A DNA stretch of 64,000 nt. It comes from Setaria digitata (Eukaryota; Nematoda; Chromadorea; Rhabditida; Setariidae). The stretch is from NCBI GenBank assembly GCA_003640385.1, contig RCAB01000173.1, forward strand, positions 1 through 64,000, given 5' to 3'. The translations under genes were made by a program, and so were the position numbers. Numbering within the stretch: position 1 is the first letter of the stretch; each line of letters opens with the position of its first letter. Of this stretch, positions 23,935-36,860 are shown in pieces. The notes below the pieces were generated by a model. It searched no databases. It was not told the origin of the DNA and was given only the letters and a program-made list of their open reading frames with translations.

Positions 23935-26900
23935 TTATGAACTCCAAACACGACGCTGATATTCCGGAGGCGCTACTTCGTAATCCGTTTCAATATCGAA
24001 GAATTTATGACGATTAACTTCCAGGAACTTTAAAAAATTGTGCACCTGATTTACGATAGCTTCGATTGTTCGATCACTCCAACTTGTTAGTCTGTAATAT
24101 GAAAACATAAGTAATAACATTAAGCTTTTCTCTGAAAAATAAAAAAGGAGCAAAATAAAATCATATTTGTCTATTTATTGCGTTAGAGCTGGAACTGCGC
24201 CTATAAATCCAAAATATGTTGAAACCCATAAATCATTTAAGGTCTTTTATTTCTTAGCACTTCATTATTAAAACATAATATATTAGAAACATCAAAATCA
24301 TGAAGATTTTCAATTTTTATTGCTGCATATAAATTATGCTGTAAAATCCACACAACCATTTTTCAAGATTCTTGTTAGAGTCATAAGTAAAAGAAAATAC
24401 TGCGATGCTAATAATGAACAACATCTCTATAGCCCAATTAATATTAATCGAAAGAAAACATACCCCCACTCTTCTTATTTCATGTCCTGCAACTTAAAAC
24501 CGCTTTTTCCTAGCGAAGTAACACGAAGTTCAATTGAAATTACATAGGTTAAAAAACTCAACTTACCCTAGCATATGGCCGAAGCGGACAAATAAACGAA
24601 GAAGATGAATAAAACCATAGTATTCTGAAGGTTTAAACTTATCATAATCATCCGTTTGTGAGTCTGTAACAAATAGTGAATGACGGATGAATAACAGTTC
24701 ACGTACAACAATCCAAATTAAAATTTACTCCAATTCTTCTACAAGTTATTATCTAGGCAATAATACTTACCGTCGCCATCAGTCATGTCATTGCCACGCT
24801 TCTTTTTTGTATCCTTTGTTCCTTCCTGAAGATTCAACTTACTTAAGCTTACCATCAAACAAATTTCTTCATAATATTCAGACCTAAAGACACATGAAAC
24901 AGCACTTGTAAGTTGCCTGACTTAAAAAAGCAATGGAAATATGGAGCTTAAATTAGAAATAAATGGATGTAGGATTCCAAAGAAAATTTTATACTAAAAC
25001 AATATCCTCCTGAATTCAAAGTAAGCAGATTTATGACTCGCCAAATTTTAAGTGCTTCTCCACTGATGCTGATACATAAAACTACAGTTTGGAAATAGTT
25101 CTTATAAATTGCACTTTAATATATAAGGCAAAGACCTGTTTATTTTTATGCTGAGTAAGGAGATCAGCATACTGTGGCCGTTCAAATTTATATAGTAACT
25201 GTAGTCCTAACGAATTGTTAAAGTAATCCTGAAACAGATGCATATATATGAAATGTATGGCGAGATAACTTCTCAGTAAAATTTAAATCTGTTTCATAAA
25301 AACATGCTATTAACTATGATCTATTTCTAAAAACAGAATATAATAACCTAAGCGATAAGTACTTAGCTCTTGAAAAGATGTCAAATCTCATTCAAAACAC
25401 TGAAACAGCCCTGTCCTGATCACATGGTATAAAAAATACGACGAATTATAACACAGGACAGAAGAAGCGAAGCAAAGACCAAGTGACCTGTATCCCGTAA
25501 CTGCTTTCAACCAGGGTAACCACCATAGAATTTAGTTGCGTATCATCGTTTCCAAATTCGAATGTTAAAGTATCCTTTGCTTCTACGCATGTGCCCATAT
25601 AATCTGCATACTAGAAAAGTAAAAACGATTAAATATATTTGGGAACCAGATACGTTAAATACTTGAAAATTGATTTAATGTCCCTATTAGTAACCAAATC
25701 GATCACTAAGTTATTTTTTCTATGAAACGCTGTGGCTACGTGTAAGATTTAATAAAAAAACTCCCATTTCTTTCGTGCGTATCACCAAAATGATTAGTGC
25801 TGTTTACCAAAGAACAACGGCACACGTTGAGACAACTACATTCAAAACTTAGAGCAAAAAAAATCATCCCCCTACAGCCAATGACTCACTCGGTACCTCG
25901 CCAAAATGAAGGGTTCGTAGAACCAAAACATTATCCATACATCCTAATAACCCTCCCTTTTTCTTACTTCCTGTGCTTTACAGATGAAATCTGATCCAAC
26001 CTGACGAACAATACTCGCTACTGTATGTCGCGCAGGAAGTCGTGGAAGATACATCTGACGGTTAACCATATCATGATCATCGACCAGAATATCCTTTAGT
26101 ACTGACGGTATCTAAAATAATGATATAAATCATATATACAGAATACAGAGATATCACAAAATATTTTGTAAGTTTAGGCAATATATCCGGAATATATAAC
26201 TTGAACTATCCGCAATATTTAGAGGTGCGAAAGAAGGGAAAAGGAGTTTTCAGTAGGGCCCATAACAACCAGTACTGCAGCACTGCAGTTTACGACTAAT
26301 TAAAATCATCCGCATTATTTGATGGTAATAGTAAATTTTGAGATTCCAATCAACATTACTCATTTCTTCAACGTCCAAACGTCGAAAAATTTTCTTTCAT
26401 TGTTTATATTGAGCTATCTGTGATCAGATGACAGTTGGAACAAATGACAGATGAGATATTCAGTTGAACAGCTATCAACAAAAAACTATATACAAATATC
26501 TAGCAAAAAAGTGAGTTAAGAATAAGTTATCGACACTTACATCAATCTTAATTTCATTTTTTCGGATAAAATCCGAAACTGGCTCGCTCTCCGTGTGTGC
26601 ACCTGGTTTACGCTTCCGCATAGTTCCTAAGAAAAAAAAAAGCAAAAACAGTATATTTTCTAGTAACTTAACTTTTTAATCAGAATTATCTAATCCAGAA
26701 ATGGTTAACACTTTTCCACCCTAAAATTCTACTATTTTATCGATCAATTTTCTCCGAAAGCAACATTTTTTCAGTATTTGACACAATAATTCAAGATATA
26801 TCTTTAATCTCCACTAATCAGATAATAAAAAAGGAATCGCAGTAAGAACGAAAAGGAATACATGTTCCAGGTTAAGATAGATCGAACACTGCAAGAATTT

Positions 26901-29572
26901 CTGTTTGCAATTCTTTGATTAAGAAAGGACCTGAGATCACAACCATAATTTTGTTCGTCCTAACTTGTAATATCCCTCGTATTTTTTAAATTCCGAGAAT
27001 AAATTACCTTTGTCGGATGCAATGCTAGCAGCCCGACTTGTCGATGCTCCACGCTTATCCGATGGTGTACTACCTCGGCTATCAGCACCACCACTTCGTT
27101 TCTCATCCAAAACATTTGCTTTCCTACTACGCCGCTTGTTTTGTGCTAATCGAGCCTGGGCATCTCTCATTTCCGCCTAAAGAACAAAATTTTCACATCA
27201 GCTTTAACCATCCCACAATTAATTTCATCCATTCACTACAATGTTTGGGATTCATCGGTTTCATTCTGAGGCAATTTTTTTTTTCTTCATAAAAATAAAA
27301 ACATTGTATAATATGGTCCGAAAAGAGCCAGGACTAGTTATCTAACTACTAGGTTAATTATTCAAAGTAAGATTTAGAAGGTTATAAAATAATTCCGACC
27401 AGAACAGTTGTAATATCAAAACATTTTCCATTTTCCCTTAAGCTCTCGACTGCCGCTTAATTTACTTTTACACTCTTTCAAATGAACAACGAAGCAATGA
27501 CAGATAACTTTAGAGTTTAGGGATTTACTTATTAAGTTCATCCAAGCTATTAATGGATAAATACTCAAGCATCTTTAATAAATTGAGTCTTTGCCGAATC
27601 TTCCTATCTCTCTTTACAGGTGATGTTCCTGAACAACATAACTAAACTGTTCAAATAATTCTCTTTCCTTCTTTACGTAAGATCCCCGTTCATCAAATGG
27701 CAAGCACCACACATGGCATCTTCACATCACCGCAAGAACTCAGATTTTCCAGATTCGGTAACAGATACTAAGGATAATGAATGTCCGTCTTTAGAAAATA
27801 ATTGAAAATAGCAAAATTTTGTGTTCTCAAAAAACTAACAACAGGAACATCCTCATCGTATTATCCCAGCACTGCTGCTTTTTTTCATTCCTCTCTTAGC
27901 GATAAAAAGTAAAAATTGATGATATGCATACTTGTTACGAATTCGATAACTTATTCATGCTACTATTGGTATCAAATATTACAAGGATTTAACGGTTACG
28001 ACCATAAACTAAATCGATTACACGGTTAGAATCACACTGTAGAGAAATGAAATAACTTTCTGGTACCAAACATTCTTCTAATTAAAGTTACGCATCTCTT
28101 TCCTCTACAAGAGGTCAAACTATTAACCGAATATCTCAAAATAATCTAAAATTTTAATTGCGATTCTACATTCTTTATTAACCTGAGAGGAATACCCTTA
28201 AATTCCTACACTAGAGTTATTTATGACAAATACTTGCCAGTTTATATCCTTACTTCGTTTACCAATCATAACAAAAGAAACAAATTTACGACACTTTCCG
28301 TAACTTAATCATTATAAATTCTACGGAATAAGGAATAATGACGAATTTAACTATTATACTTTTTGTGTTTATGTTTCACAGAGCTTCTATATTTTATGAT
28401 TGATAATAACTGCAGCCAAATAATTAATTTCAACACAATATATGGACAAACTTTTTATACCGTAACTAACTGTTACGTTAGCATTTAGGAGATTTCATCC
28501 ATTTTATCCAGAGATTTTTGTTCCATAAAAATTTCCCTCACTCATCTGCATTACTTTAATTCTGGACTGACAGTGCGGTAGTGCTACACAATATTATAAG
28601 GTTCTTAAAATGTAAGTAGCAGGAATTAGATATAAGACAGCACTAATAACGGCGAATATAAGATTCAATTTAATAAAGACAATAAATACTTGAGAAAATA
28701 ATGTTGGCTGAATTAAAATCATTAACTGTCAAAAAAAAAAAAAAAAGAAAAAATAAATAAATAAATGAAAAAAGAAGAAAAAACCTTTGCACGTTCCACA
28801 TTAGCTGGTGTATATTCTAGAAAACGACTACGTGTGCTGCTATGTTTAATTTTTTCATCATGTCGTTGATTCCAACCCTGAATACGGAAATCAGAATAAA
28901 ATTTCATCAAGACTAGATTAATAAATAGATTCAATGATTAATTATTTGAACGGCTATTTTGACATATTCCCCAAAATATTTAAGCTAAATGAAGTTGTCG
29001 GAAATTATAAATGGTATAAGTATCATGCCTGATAGTGAACGGTATAAATGGGTTCCCCGTCAGAGCTATGCTCTACGTTGATAATTTTTGCTTCATAATA
29101 AAGATTATCCAAATGTTGACAGAGCACCTTTGCATGTAATTCGTAAATATCCGGACAGGCTTTAGCAGCTTCCTGTCAAGTAAACAAATTTAAAATCAAT
29201 TAAGACACTATAAAACGATGGCAACAAAATTTTCAGAATTACCTTACTTGCAAGCATATTTACTAAATTACTTTCATTTGATATATTTACATATCAATTA
29301 GATAACCTTTGTTAATTTTCCTACCTGAACTGAATAACATCAAACACTTCGTGCCAAGTATTCAGATTTGAGTATTTTGTAGCTAGTACCACTATACCCT
29401 CTATATTCTATGATTTTCTCCAAACAGTACTCTACAGGTAGTAGAATGCACATTATGTTTAAATATAAAGTAGCAAACTAGATTTAAATACTCCTTTTAA
29501 TTAGAAGGAAAAAAAAATTAAATAAACCTTTAATGATTCCTTCGTAACGGCACTTTCCTTTTTCGGAGGCAT
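23935..29572 (-). CDS. mrg-1: MRG15/MRG-1 chromodomain protein
   Basis: Eleven exons join in phase: 29572-29528, 29172-29029, 28877-28785, 27176-27008, 26626-26541, 26111-26001, 25610-25488, 25228-25136, 24825-24771, 24663-24567 and 24091-23935. They encode 390 residues. Residues 20-94 are a chromo-like domain (YTVHYQGWNQRHDE, ARSRFLEY-like end). A basic Ser-rich linker follows, then the MRG domain at about 165-385 (QMYLPRLPARHTVASIV, LLYKFERPQYADLL, FIHLLRLFVRFGHML, DYEVAPPEYQRR). Relatives read H3K36 methylation and sit in NuA4/HDAC-type complexes; in C. elegans MRG-1 acts in germline chromatin. Oddities are a Lys/Asp-rich insert of about 30 residues (289-318) in the MRG domain and a GC donor for intron 2. 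Intron 3 (27177-28784) is long and holds nothing recognisable. A 31-nt cassette with both splice sites lies at 24853-24883. Confidence 0.95.
24853..24883 (-). other. Candidate 31-nt cassette or pseudo-exon in mrg-1 intron 8
   Basis: On the gene strand this segment is preceded by CTTTAG and followed by GTAAGC, so both splice sites are good. Included between exon 8 (phase 0) and exon 9 it would give an immediate in-frame TGA, and 31 nt also shifts the frame. One frame reads SEYYEEICLM, which resembles the real MRG motif SEYYGFIHLL of exon 10. It may be a decayed exon duplicate or a poison exon; there is no direct evidence of use. Confidence 0.35.
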
Positions 29573-32461
29573 CGTAGAAAATTCCGTGAAAGGAGAATAA
29601 CACAGACAAAGAAAAATACTAGTAAATTTAAACAGTTTCTATAAAATGAACAGATTTCTTTTGAAAATCAACGAGAACGAACAAGAAATCCTCCAACACC
29701 GTTACTGAGCGTAAAATATAAAAGGATTTCCGAGAGTAGACTTAAGAGTGAAGAAATTATGGACATAAGTACTATCCTTTTAATATTCTTCATCTTTGTA
29801 CTATATAAATTTACCTTAATGAAGTAACTTGACAATTTTACTAAAAAGTTAAGAAGGGAATGGCGTAAACTAAGCACAATTAAAAATTTGAACTTCCTCT
29901 ACATGGAAATTATTTCAGATTAACAACTAAATTTATCCTAAACTTTTTTAAGACAAAAATTTTATCGTTTCAAACTGATAAACAATAAGACGCATTTTAT
30001 TTGCCAAATATTATTCAACACAAATCAACATATTTGAGTGATTCTGGGGCAAAATTATTTAATTTTTGAATAAAAATCCCTCCTAATCATTGCAAAGTAA
30101 TTTTTCAGCACGAAATTATTTTTTCTTGGGAGCGGCTTGCAAATATTTTTATACATAGCTTTATAACAACATAATAACAAATACTTCTGCATACAGTAGA
30201 TAAAAATAACTTTTCGTGTTATAAACAGAATAAAAAAGGACATAGAATAAAATCTCTAAACTGACTGTTGAAGAGAAATGAAAAAAATTAGGTTTCAAAA
30301 ATCAGAGAGAAAAATAATGGAAAATATTGCTTGGAAAAAAAAATTCTTAAACTGCGTTTTTTTCCTCGAAGACAACAACAAAAATATGACTGATAATGTG
30401 AACTATAAATTTAAATTTTAATTGAGGCATTTAATAAATAGAAAGCATTTTCTAAGTCGGTTTTATTCGAGAGTACATATATGACAATTGCTTTGATAAA
30501 TTTATGAATATGATCAGCAGAAAGAGAATTTGCAATAGTGCCTAACATGTAAAACAAGAAAAAAAAGAAAGAAAATCTGATGATAACTTGCCACTGCAAA
30601 GGATAATTTACATACTTGGCCGCTTTCTTCTTAATATTTTAACTAGTGTTTATTAATGGACACAGGGGAAGATATGAGAAATTTGACAAGGTTAAACAAC
30701 TATCGTTGACATTGGGAAATACTTAAAAAAATCAGTCAAGAAGATGGAACAAAAGATAAAAATGAAACCACATAAGATGTGAAATATATAGTATGGGAAA
30801 GAATCGTTGCATTACAGCAACTGAACTGAGAACCTAAAAAAAACGAACGCTACTGTAAATTGTTCTACCAAGTGGTGAAAATAAAAATATTAGAGCAATG
30901 CAATACAAAATTTATGATAGAGAAATATACCACTTATAGACAGTTGATAAAAATCTCAGTTTTTGTGTGAACTATTCAAAATTATCACATTATTCAACCA
31001 AAAATGAACTGATTTTGTTCCAAATTCTCTTCAAATGATTTCTTTCTTCTCTTCTTTTCTTTTTGTGAAGAAAAGGAGACGTTATAAAACTGTCGAAAAA
31101 TCTACTAACAAAATCGAGAATATCGGCAAATATTTGCAGCTGACTTATCAAATTAAAATGCCCAAAATTTAATATAACATAATCAAACTATCCAAAATTT
31201 TTTATTATAATCAAAATTTCGTTTCGATCTTACACATACTACATGATCTTTTGCTAAACTGTCACCTCTTTACACAATACTCTATTATATTTCATTATTC
31301 TGCTGCTCATTGTTTTCCTCTCAAGTACCACGTAGACCATTTCTTATTCTTTTTCCACTTATGAATATTATCATTCGTAAAAAGAAGAAAAGATATTATA
31401 ATAAAGACAAGAGAGAAAGGAAGTGTTAAAGTGCTAAATCCATAACTTATTCATGTACCTAGTAGTGATTTGGAAGCCTGAACAAGCAGTTAACCGGTCG
31501 TGAATCAGATGCATTTCCAATAACAAAAACGGTAGAATTATTGGCGCAAATTTTTGCAAAATGGAACAGTAAGGTATGGAACTGATAAAAAAGGGAAAAG
31601 TCTGATCATGATGATCGCTACAGACCTAATATATGACAAGAACGAGGTCATAGGTCAAACCAATAATACGGTCAGCACAAAGATTGCCCCCGTATAGCTG
31701 AAAAGTTATATGAAATGGTGCTAGCCGCATTTTACGCATTACATCTAGCAAAGGATGAATGGAACAATCTATGTAATCAATAAAAGCGAGGTGAGGTTAT
31801 GAGATTTGAGTTTTCACGTACGTGTGCTCGTGTCGTCACGTGTAATAAATAATACAAAGATGAGATGGACGAGTGGAATCTTCTGCAGAGCAACTGCTCG
31901 TAACCAAACAGAAAACATAGTGGTATTAAGCGGTTCACGGGAAAGAAGTGGAGTAATAAGACACCGCAAATTCCGAGTCACTTTTCACCGGACTGCTTTG
32001 AAAGCCTAGTTGGTTATAGTGTTTGGAGGAGTGATTGGAATTGGAGTTTTGTAGAAATTTTTAAGAAAGATTCAGGCAATTTTACTTGAACAGTTCTGGA
32101 AACTATTTTTGATTAATTAATTGCTTGGAAGAGATTTTCACATTCGAAATCTAGAATAGCGGTAATCAAATTTCGTCTCTTTTTTATTTGAAGTTCTTCA
32201 GTTTCTATTCGTTACTTTAACTTCAGTAATAGGACTAAAGCATAAAATTCCTTCAAAATATCAAGTGCTTCACGGAACTAACACATTACCATGTACATTA
32301 CGTTGTTTGAACCATCATTATAAGCACGTGTATACGGATACAGGAATCAACTTTAACTGGAATAGGAAACTCGCCCGAGACAAATTTGATTCCGAATTTG
32401 AGTTTTTATTTAAACTTAAGCAAAAAAAAAAATAAACCATTTTGAGGTGTTGGAGTGGTAG
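29573..32461. other. Divergent intergenic region between mrg-1 and the cysteine-rich protein gene
   Basis: The two genes point away from each other, so both promoters should lie here. Most is AT-rich with no supported gene. The part from about 31480 to 32030 is less AT-rich and may be an old repeat. An open frame at 31806-32009 there has no splice or homology support and was not called. Confidence 0.45.
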
Positions 32462-34701
32462 ATGCAAGCGGTTTATTTTATATCCTTTCTATCCTCTCTG
32501 CTTATTGTAAAATATTACTTTTGTAATTTTTTAACTGCAGTCATATTTTGGTTCTCTTTTTTTCTCAGTGGTTCATTTATAGTTTGAATTAAATTTCCCA
32601 AAAACTTCAAAATCCATCATGGATTCACATTAATTATTTCTTGTCTACATTTAAACGAATAGCAAAGTAGAGAGGATATATATATATTTAATATTATATA
32701 TATATATAATATTAAAAAAAGAAAAAATCTGTTGGTTGTAATTTATTATTCTCAGCTGCTGAAATATTTCAGCCACGAATTTCTGGCAAAACAGTGAAAT
32801 TAGAAAGTCAAAATCACGGTGATTTCAATGGATTTGGTGATGTCACATTGATAAATTGTAAACGAATCGAAATTTCGCTTCACAATTTTTCCTTATCAGC
32901 AATGCTTTCCTCTATGATTGCCTGTTATGAGATTTCGGCTGTTACTATAAAAAGAAATAAAGGGAGGGGAAACTGATAAAAATCCAGACAAAATTTTTCT
33001 TTCGAAAAAAATTGTGAAGTCACTTGAATGAACATGTGATGGCTTTTGATAAGTATCAACAGGTAATCATATCAACAACTCCGAAATATATTTAAATTTG
33101 GTACTAATTTCAAGAAGATTTTCATCCCAGCTTTCTTTCGGCAAGTCATCTCCTGCACTATCTAGGGGAACTGATGGAATGCACAGATGATAGTGAACCA
33201 GTGATATGTTATCAACGACCTGTTGAGTTATACGGCAAAGTGATATGGAAGCCATGTCTTTTTGGATATATTTGCATCAAAAAAACTGACTGTTAGTGCC
33301 TTTCACATTGGTTAGATTACTATTAATTCGAATAGGACGGTAACCATTAGTCATTACATGGCATTATGTAACATACGTTAGCTTAATTAAAAGTTTTAGA
33401 TATATAACTGCTATATTTTAGCACTTGTGCATTGTTTGTCGCTGAATTGATATTGCAGTTAGGGGGAATTGCATTTCAGTGGAAGAAATTGCAAAAAGCG
33501 AAGTGATTTGGCCTAATTTTAATTCATGAAATTGTGCGGAAATTTGAATTTATTCCACTGATATCTTTAAATATTGTTGACTAATTAATTAACCATTATC
33601 AATTATTTATTTCTTTTCCTTTTGTAGATAGTGACGAGTTTCCGCGTTGCATTGATTTACCTGATCATTTTCGTCCTATTCTTTGTAATAGTGCCTACGA
33701 ATATCCACATAATTTTAATTGTGATTTCTATGAAAAATTTGCTTGTCATCGTGGCAAACATTATATCTATTCATGCGTTTGTATAAACAGTCATCGAAAT
33801 GTGTAATTTATTTCATTTATTTATTTATTTTTTTTCAAATTTCGTCACACAACAGTTACTTCATATGCTATTTTGTTGACTTTCATTTTGGCTAAGTTGA
33901 ATTATTTAAATTGTTATTGATTACTCTGGGGAAGGAAAGCTTAATTTGAAGATGGAATTGAGCTTTTAGATCTCCAGAAAATAACAATGAAATGAGTTAA
34001 GAGAGGTAAAAAAGGGGCAAAATAAATATGAAAGCAGTTGGCTTTCAGAGCAATCTTACAAGCCAAATTTTATATTTTAAGTATTTCTTCATTGATGAAC
34101 GAAGTTAATAAATTAAGCAAAGCAAAGTTGATGAAAAAAGTGGCCAGTGCTAGCAACGGCAAAGCTGATCCCGAGATGTTCTGACAAAATGCACTGGCAT
34201 AGTGCAGGTCGTGTAAGTTCAAATTTCTCGAGAGTCTCGTACACTCACCTCTTTTCCCCTACTTATAGTGATATGATGACCTGTGCTAATGCAACAGTTT
34301 GCGCTAACGGATTACCTGAAAAGCAAATCCCATTCATTACCGCAACATCAGAAAAAACAACCGCTTATATTACACCGCCATACATTTCGTCTCGCAGAAG
34401 TAAATACATCTCTTATATCCTGTTGTCCGGAAAAATTCTTCCATAAAAATTTCCCGTCACTTTTTATTGTAAATCCTTCTACTGGTGCTCTAGACTTATG
34501 CTTTCTATTATTTCCATATACATATATTTTAATGATGAATAATTTGCATTTATTTAAAATTGTTTTAAATTTTAAATTTCAGCTCCCAACAACAGAACGA
34601 AACCTCGGAAGAAATATCATCCTAAAGCAGAACTGTCAACGCTTTTGCAAGTCCTTTTTCCCATCTTGTCAATATTGCATTACTATTTTAGTAGCGGATA
34701 A
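32462..34701 (+). CDS. Small secreted or membrane-anchored cysteine-rich protein, family unknown
   Basis: Five exons join in phase: 32462-32506, 32773-32857, 33628-33802, 34269-34399 and 34583-34701, giving 184 residues. Residues 1-15 are a short signal-peptide-like start (YFISFLSSLLI). The middle has eight cysteines (51, 63, 75, 83, 93, 95, 106, 113) with spacing 11-11-7-9-1-10-6 and sequons N108 and N149. A Thr/Ser/Pro stretch follows, then basic residues (KPRKK) and a hydrophobic C-terminus (about 163-180, LSTLLQVLFPILSI) ending FSSG. That tail fits either a GPI signal or a single membrane span. The last three exons are strongly supported by phase and composition; the first two are less certain. 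AATAAA follows at 34779. I recognise no family, and it may be nematode- or filaria-specific. Confidence 0.65.
33067..33255 (-). pseudogene. MED30-like N-terminal fragment, antisense inside the cysteine-rich gene's intron
   Basis: The 62-residue open frame starts MASISLCRITQQVVDNIS, which resembles the N-terminal helix of Mediator subunit 30 (SLCRIGQETVQDIV in human). Further on, WDENLLEISTKFKYISELL parallels the next MED30 helix. Downstream on the same strand, near 32920-32880 and 32780-32725, frames read ESIADKEKL and FVAEIFQQLRIINYN, recalling the MED30 C-terminal helices. I could not join these pieces in phase, and the central part of MED30 is missing. It may be a decayed copy, a diverged gene with exons I missed, or coincidence. 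Confidence 0.3.
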
Positions 34702-34778
34702 TATATCCAACGACTTCCGGATAAAATGCTATCGTAGAGAATTATATCAAAATTTAACTTAACTGAATCTGCGATCAT

Positions 34779-34784
34779 AATAAA
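34779..34784 (+). terminator. AATAAA polyadenylation signal for the cysteine-rich protein gene
   Basis: A canonical AATAAA lies about 80 bp after the predicted stop, supporting the 3' end of that gene model. Confidence 0.55.
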
Positions 34785-34800
34785 ATCGGATGCTTCAAAG

Positions 34801-34926
34801 ATGTCGAGAAAGAAGAAATCATCTTGCACTGGCAAATCTAATGATGATAACAAGTTTAAGATTGAACCAAACTGGTATGGTTACAGTTTTCATAACATGA
34901 ACAGATTTCAACATGTTAAGGAATAA
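34801..34926 (+). CDS. Possible 41-residue small ORF
   Basis: An ATG-to-TAA frame about 100 bp after the cysteine-rich gene encodes a Lys/Ser/Asn-rich peptide beginning MSRKKKSSC and ending HVKE. No homology or splice support was seen. It could be 3' UTR sequence or chance, and is listed only because it is intact and falls below usual length cut-offs. Confidence 0.15.
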   Translation: MSRKKKSSCTGKSNDDNKFKIEPNWYGYSFHNMNRFQHVKE

Positions 34927-36860
34927 TTCCATAGTAAATGTCATACATAATTACTTTATACGATATGTTCCCGAATTTTTCATTCAATCGAAATCTTCAG
35001 TAATTCATATTGCTTATAATCTTGATCTCTGATTACTTTTAATAAACAGAACTTTAATCTTGAAAGACTTTTTAACCTCGCATAGATTTCAGTTGAATGA
35101 ATATTATCGCTAATTTGCAATAAACATTTAACCCATATCTGACAATAATTAAGAGTAGAATACCATATGAATGTATGTCACATTAATGGAATGAAATAGA
35201 AAAGTAATATATGCTACGTAATAGCAACAAAATAAATAAATTAGTGTGAAAGTCAATTGAAGGAAAATGCATTGAAAATGCTTATGAGGCAAAGAAAAGA
35301 TAATGCCCTGAATAAATGCTTATAGAAGAAATGAAAGAGATAAAATAAAATGCAAAGAGTGGAAATCGAAATTCAATCACAAATGATACTTTAAGAACGC
35401 ATTTTACATCTCAATATATATATATATATATATAGATTCAATAAGGACTAGAAATTTTATAAAATGTTTCACCAAAAATTTCAGTATACCAAAGGACTCT
35501 TCCGGAATCTCATATCGTCAATGAAATTGAAATATACACGTGAATTGCGTAAATGACTAAATAAATTATGATGTGTAAATAAATGCTCATAAAGAAATAG
35601 TAGTTCCACAACAGGAACCATTTTACAGTTCTCCAAAATACGGAAAATTGAAAGAATGGAAAGGACAGGAAAATCTTTTGTAATCCAAAAAATAGGTGCA
35701 AGTGATGCGCAATAATGGATATGTAAGAACATGAGGGAAAAAGCATGGAATGAAACCTATTTACTCATGCAAAAAGCTGATAAAGTGCAAACTGAGAGAG
35801 GTAGAAAGCTGAAACTCTAAATACTTTGATATATTTTCAAGTCTCGATCGAAAATTACCAAACAAATCTTTCGTAATTTGAGATTCCCAGTGACAGAGAG
35901 GTTTATAAGCAGGATGGAAAATATAAAGTAAGAAGACAAAGCATTATCACCAGAAACAAGAACTGGGATAAATTATCGGAATGAATCAGGAAGGTAACCC
36001 TTCCTATCAACCAAAAAAGAAAACCGGATAAATTACCAAAAGCGGAAAAGCAGCCCTTCCTACGATAGTTTATTCGAGATAATTTTTTATTATCTGCTGA
36101 TGCAAAGCAAATGAATCTGATTGTTTCAGCCAACAGATAGTTTTTATATCTAAAATTAAAGTTGAAACCTGTATCAAAAATAAGTGAACACACTGCAGGG
36201 TAGGTTCACTGCAACTATCCATCAAAATTTCATTCGATTAAGGAGCTACACGGGAGCTAAAAAACTTATCATAATATCATTCGGATTTCATTCTGGAATT
36301 CACACAAAAAAAAACGACATGTTTACAGAAGGAAATCGGCAGTTACGATGTAATAGAAGAAACAAAGAACAGATGCACTGGGGATAGAAGTCTTAAATAT
36401 TAAATAATAAGTGCAGTATTCGGTGAGTCCAACGAACCAGCGTTTGACTTATGTCGTAGCAAAAGTTTTCTAAAAATAATTTCCAACTATTATGGATGTT
36501 ACTACAACAAATGCAAATATAAATGCAGGATTTCTGTTGGCAAAAGATCAGTTCTTCATTTATGGCACAAAAATGTTATATTTTAAAAGAGCTAATAAAT
36601 TGTTATGATGGAGCTGACATATCTTTTCATTCGAAATGCGTTCCACTCAGCAAATAGAATGGATTAAAATAGAGGATCAGAAATCTTTTGAAAATTTAAA
36701 TTATACTTATACTCGCTGAAAAAAGCAAGGTATTGCTGGAGGCAACAAAGGTAAATGAAGTTTTCGAACAGAAAAACGAAACAAACATCCCTTCCTTTAT
36801 TAATTAAAGGTACTTTAAGATATTAAATATACAAATTAAATAATTTCATCAGTTTCGAGA
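34927..36860. other. Convergent intergenic region before the Cu-ATPase 3' end
   Basis: AT-rich sequence with a (TA)n tract near 35416-35434. Short open frames, for example at 36184-36387 plus, have no supporting splice sites, codon pattern or homology. The Cu-ATPase polyadenylation signal is at 36796-36801. Confidence 0.5.
36796..36801 (-). terminator. AATAAA polyadenylation signal for the Cu-ATPase gene
   Basis: TTTATT on the plus strand reads AATAAA on the gene strand, about 60 bp beyond the stop codon. Confidence 0.6.

Noticed and set aside
31806..32009. 67-residue plus-strand frame
   Set aside because: No splice sites, no recognisable protein, and in a less AT-rich stretch where random frames are longer.
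32794..32976. 60-residue plus-strand frame read straight through
   Set aside because: The first part is used as exon 2 of the cysteine-rich gene with a donor at 32858; the remainder is best read as intron.
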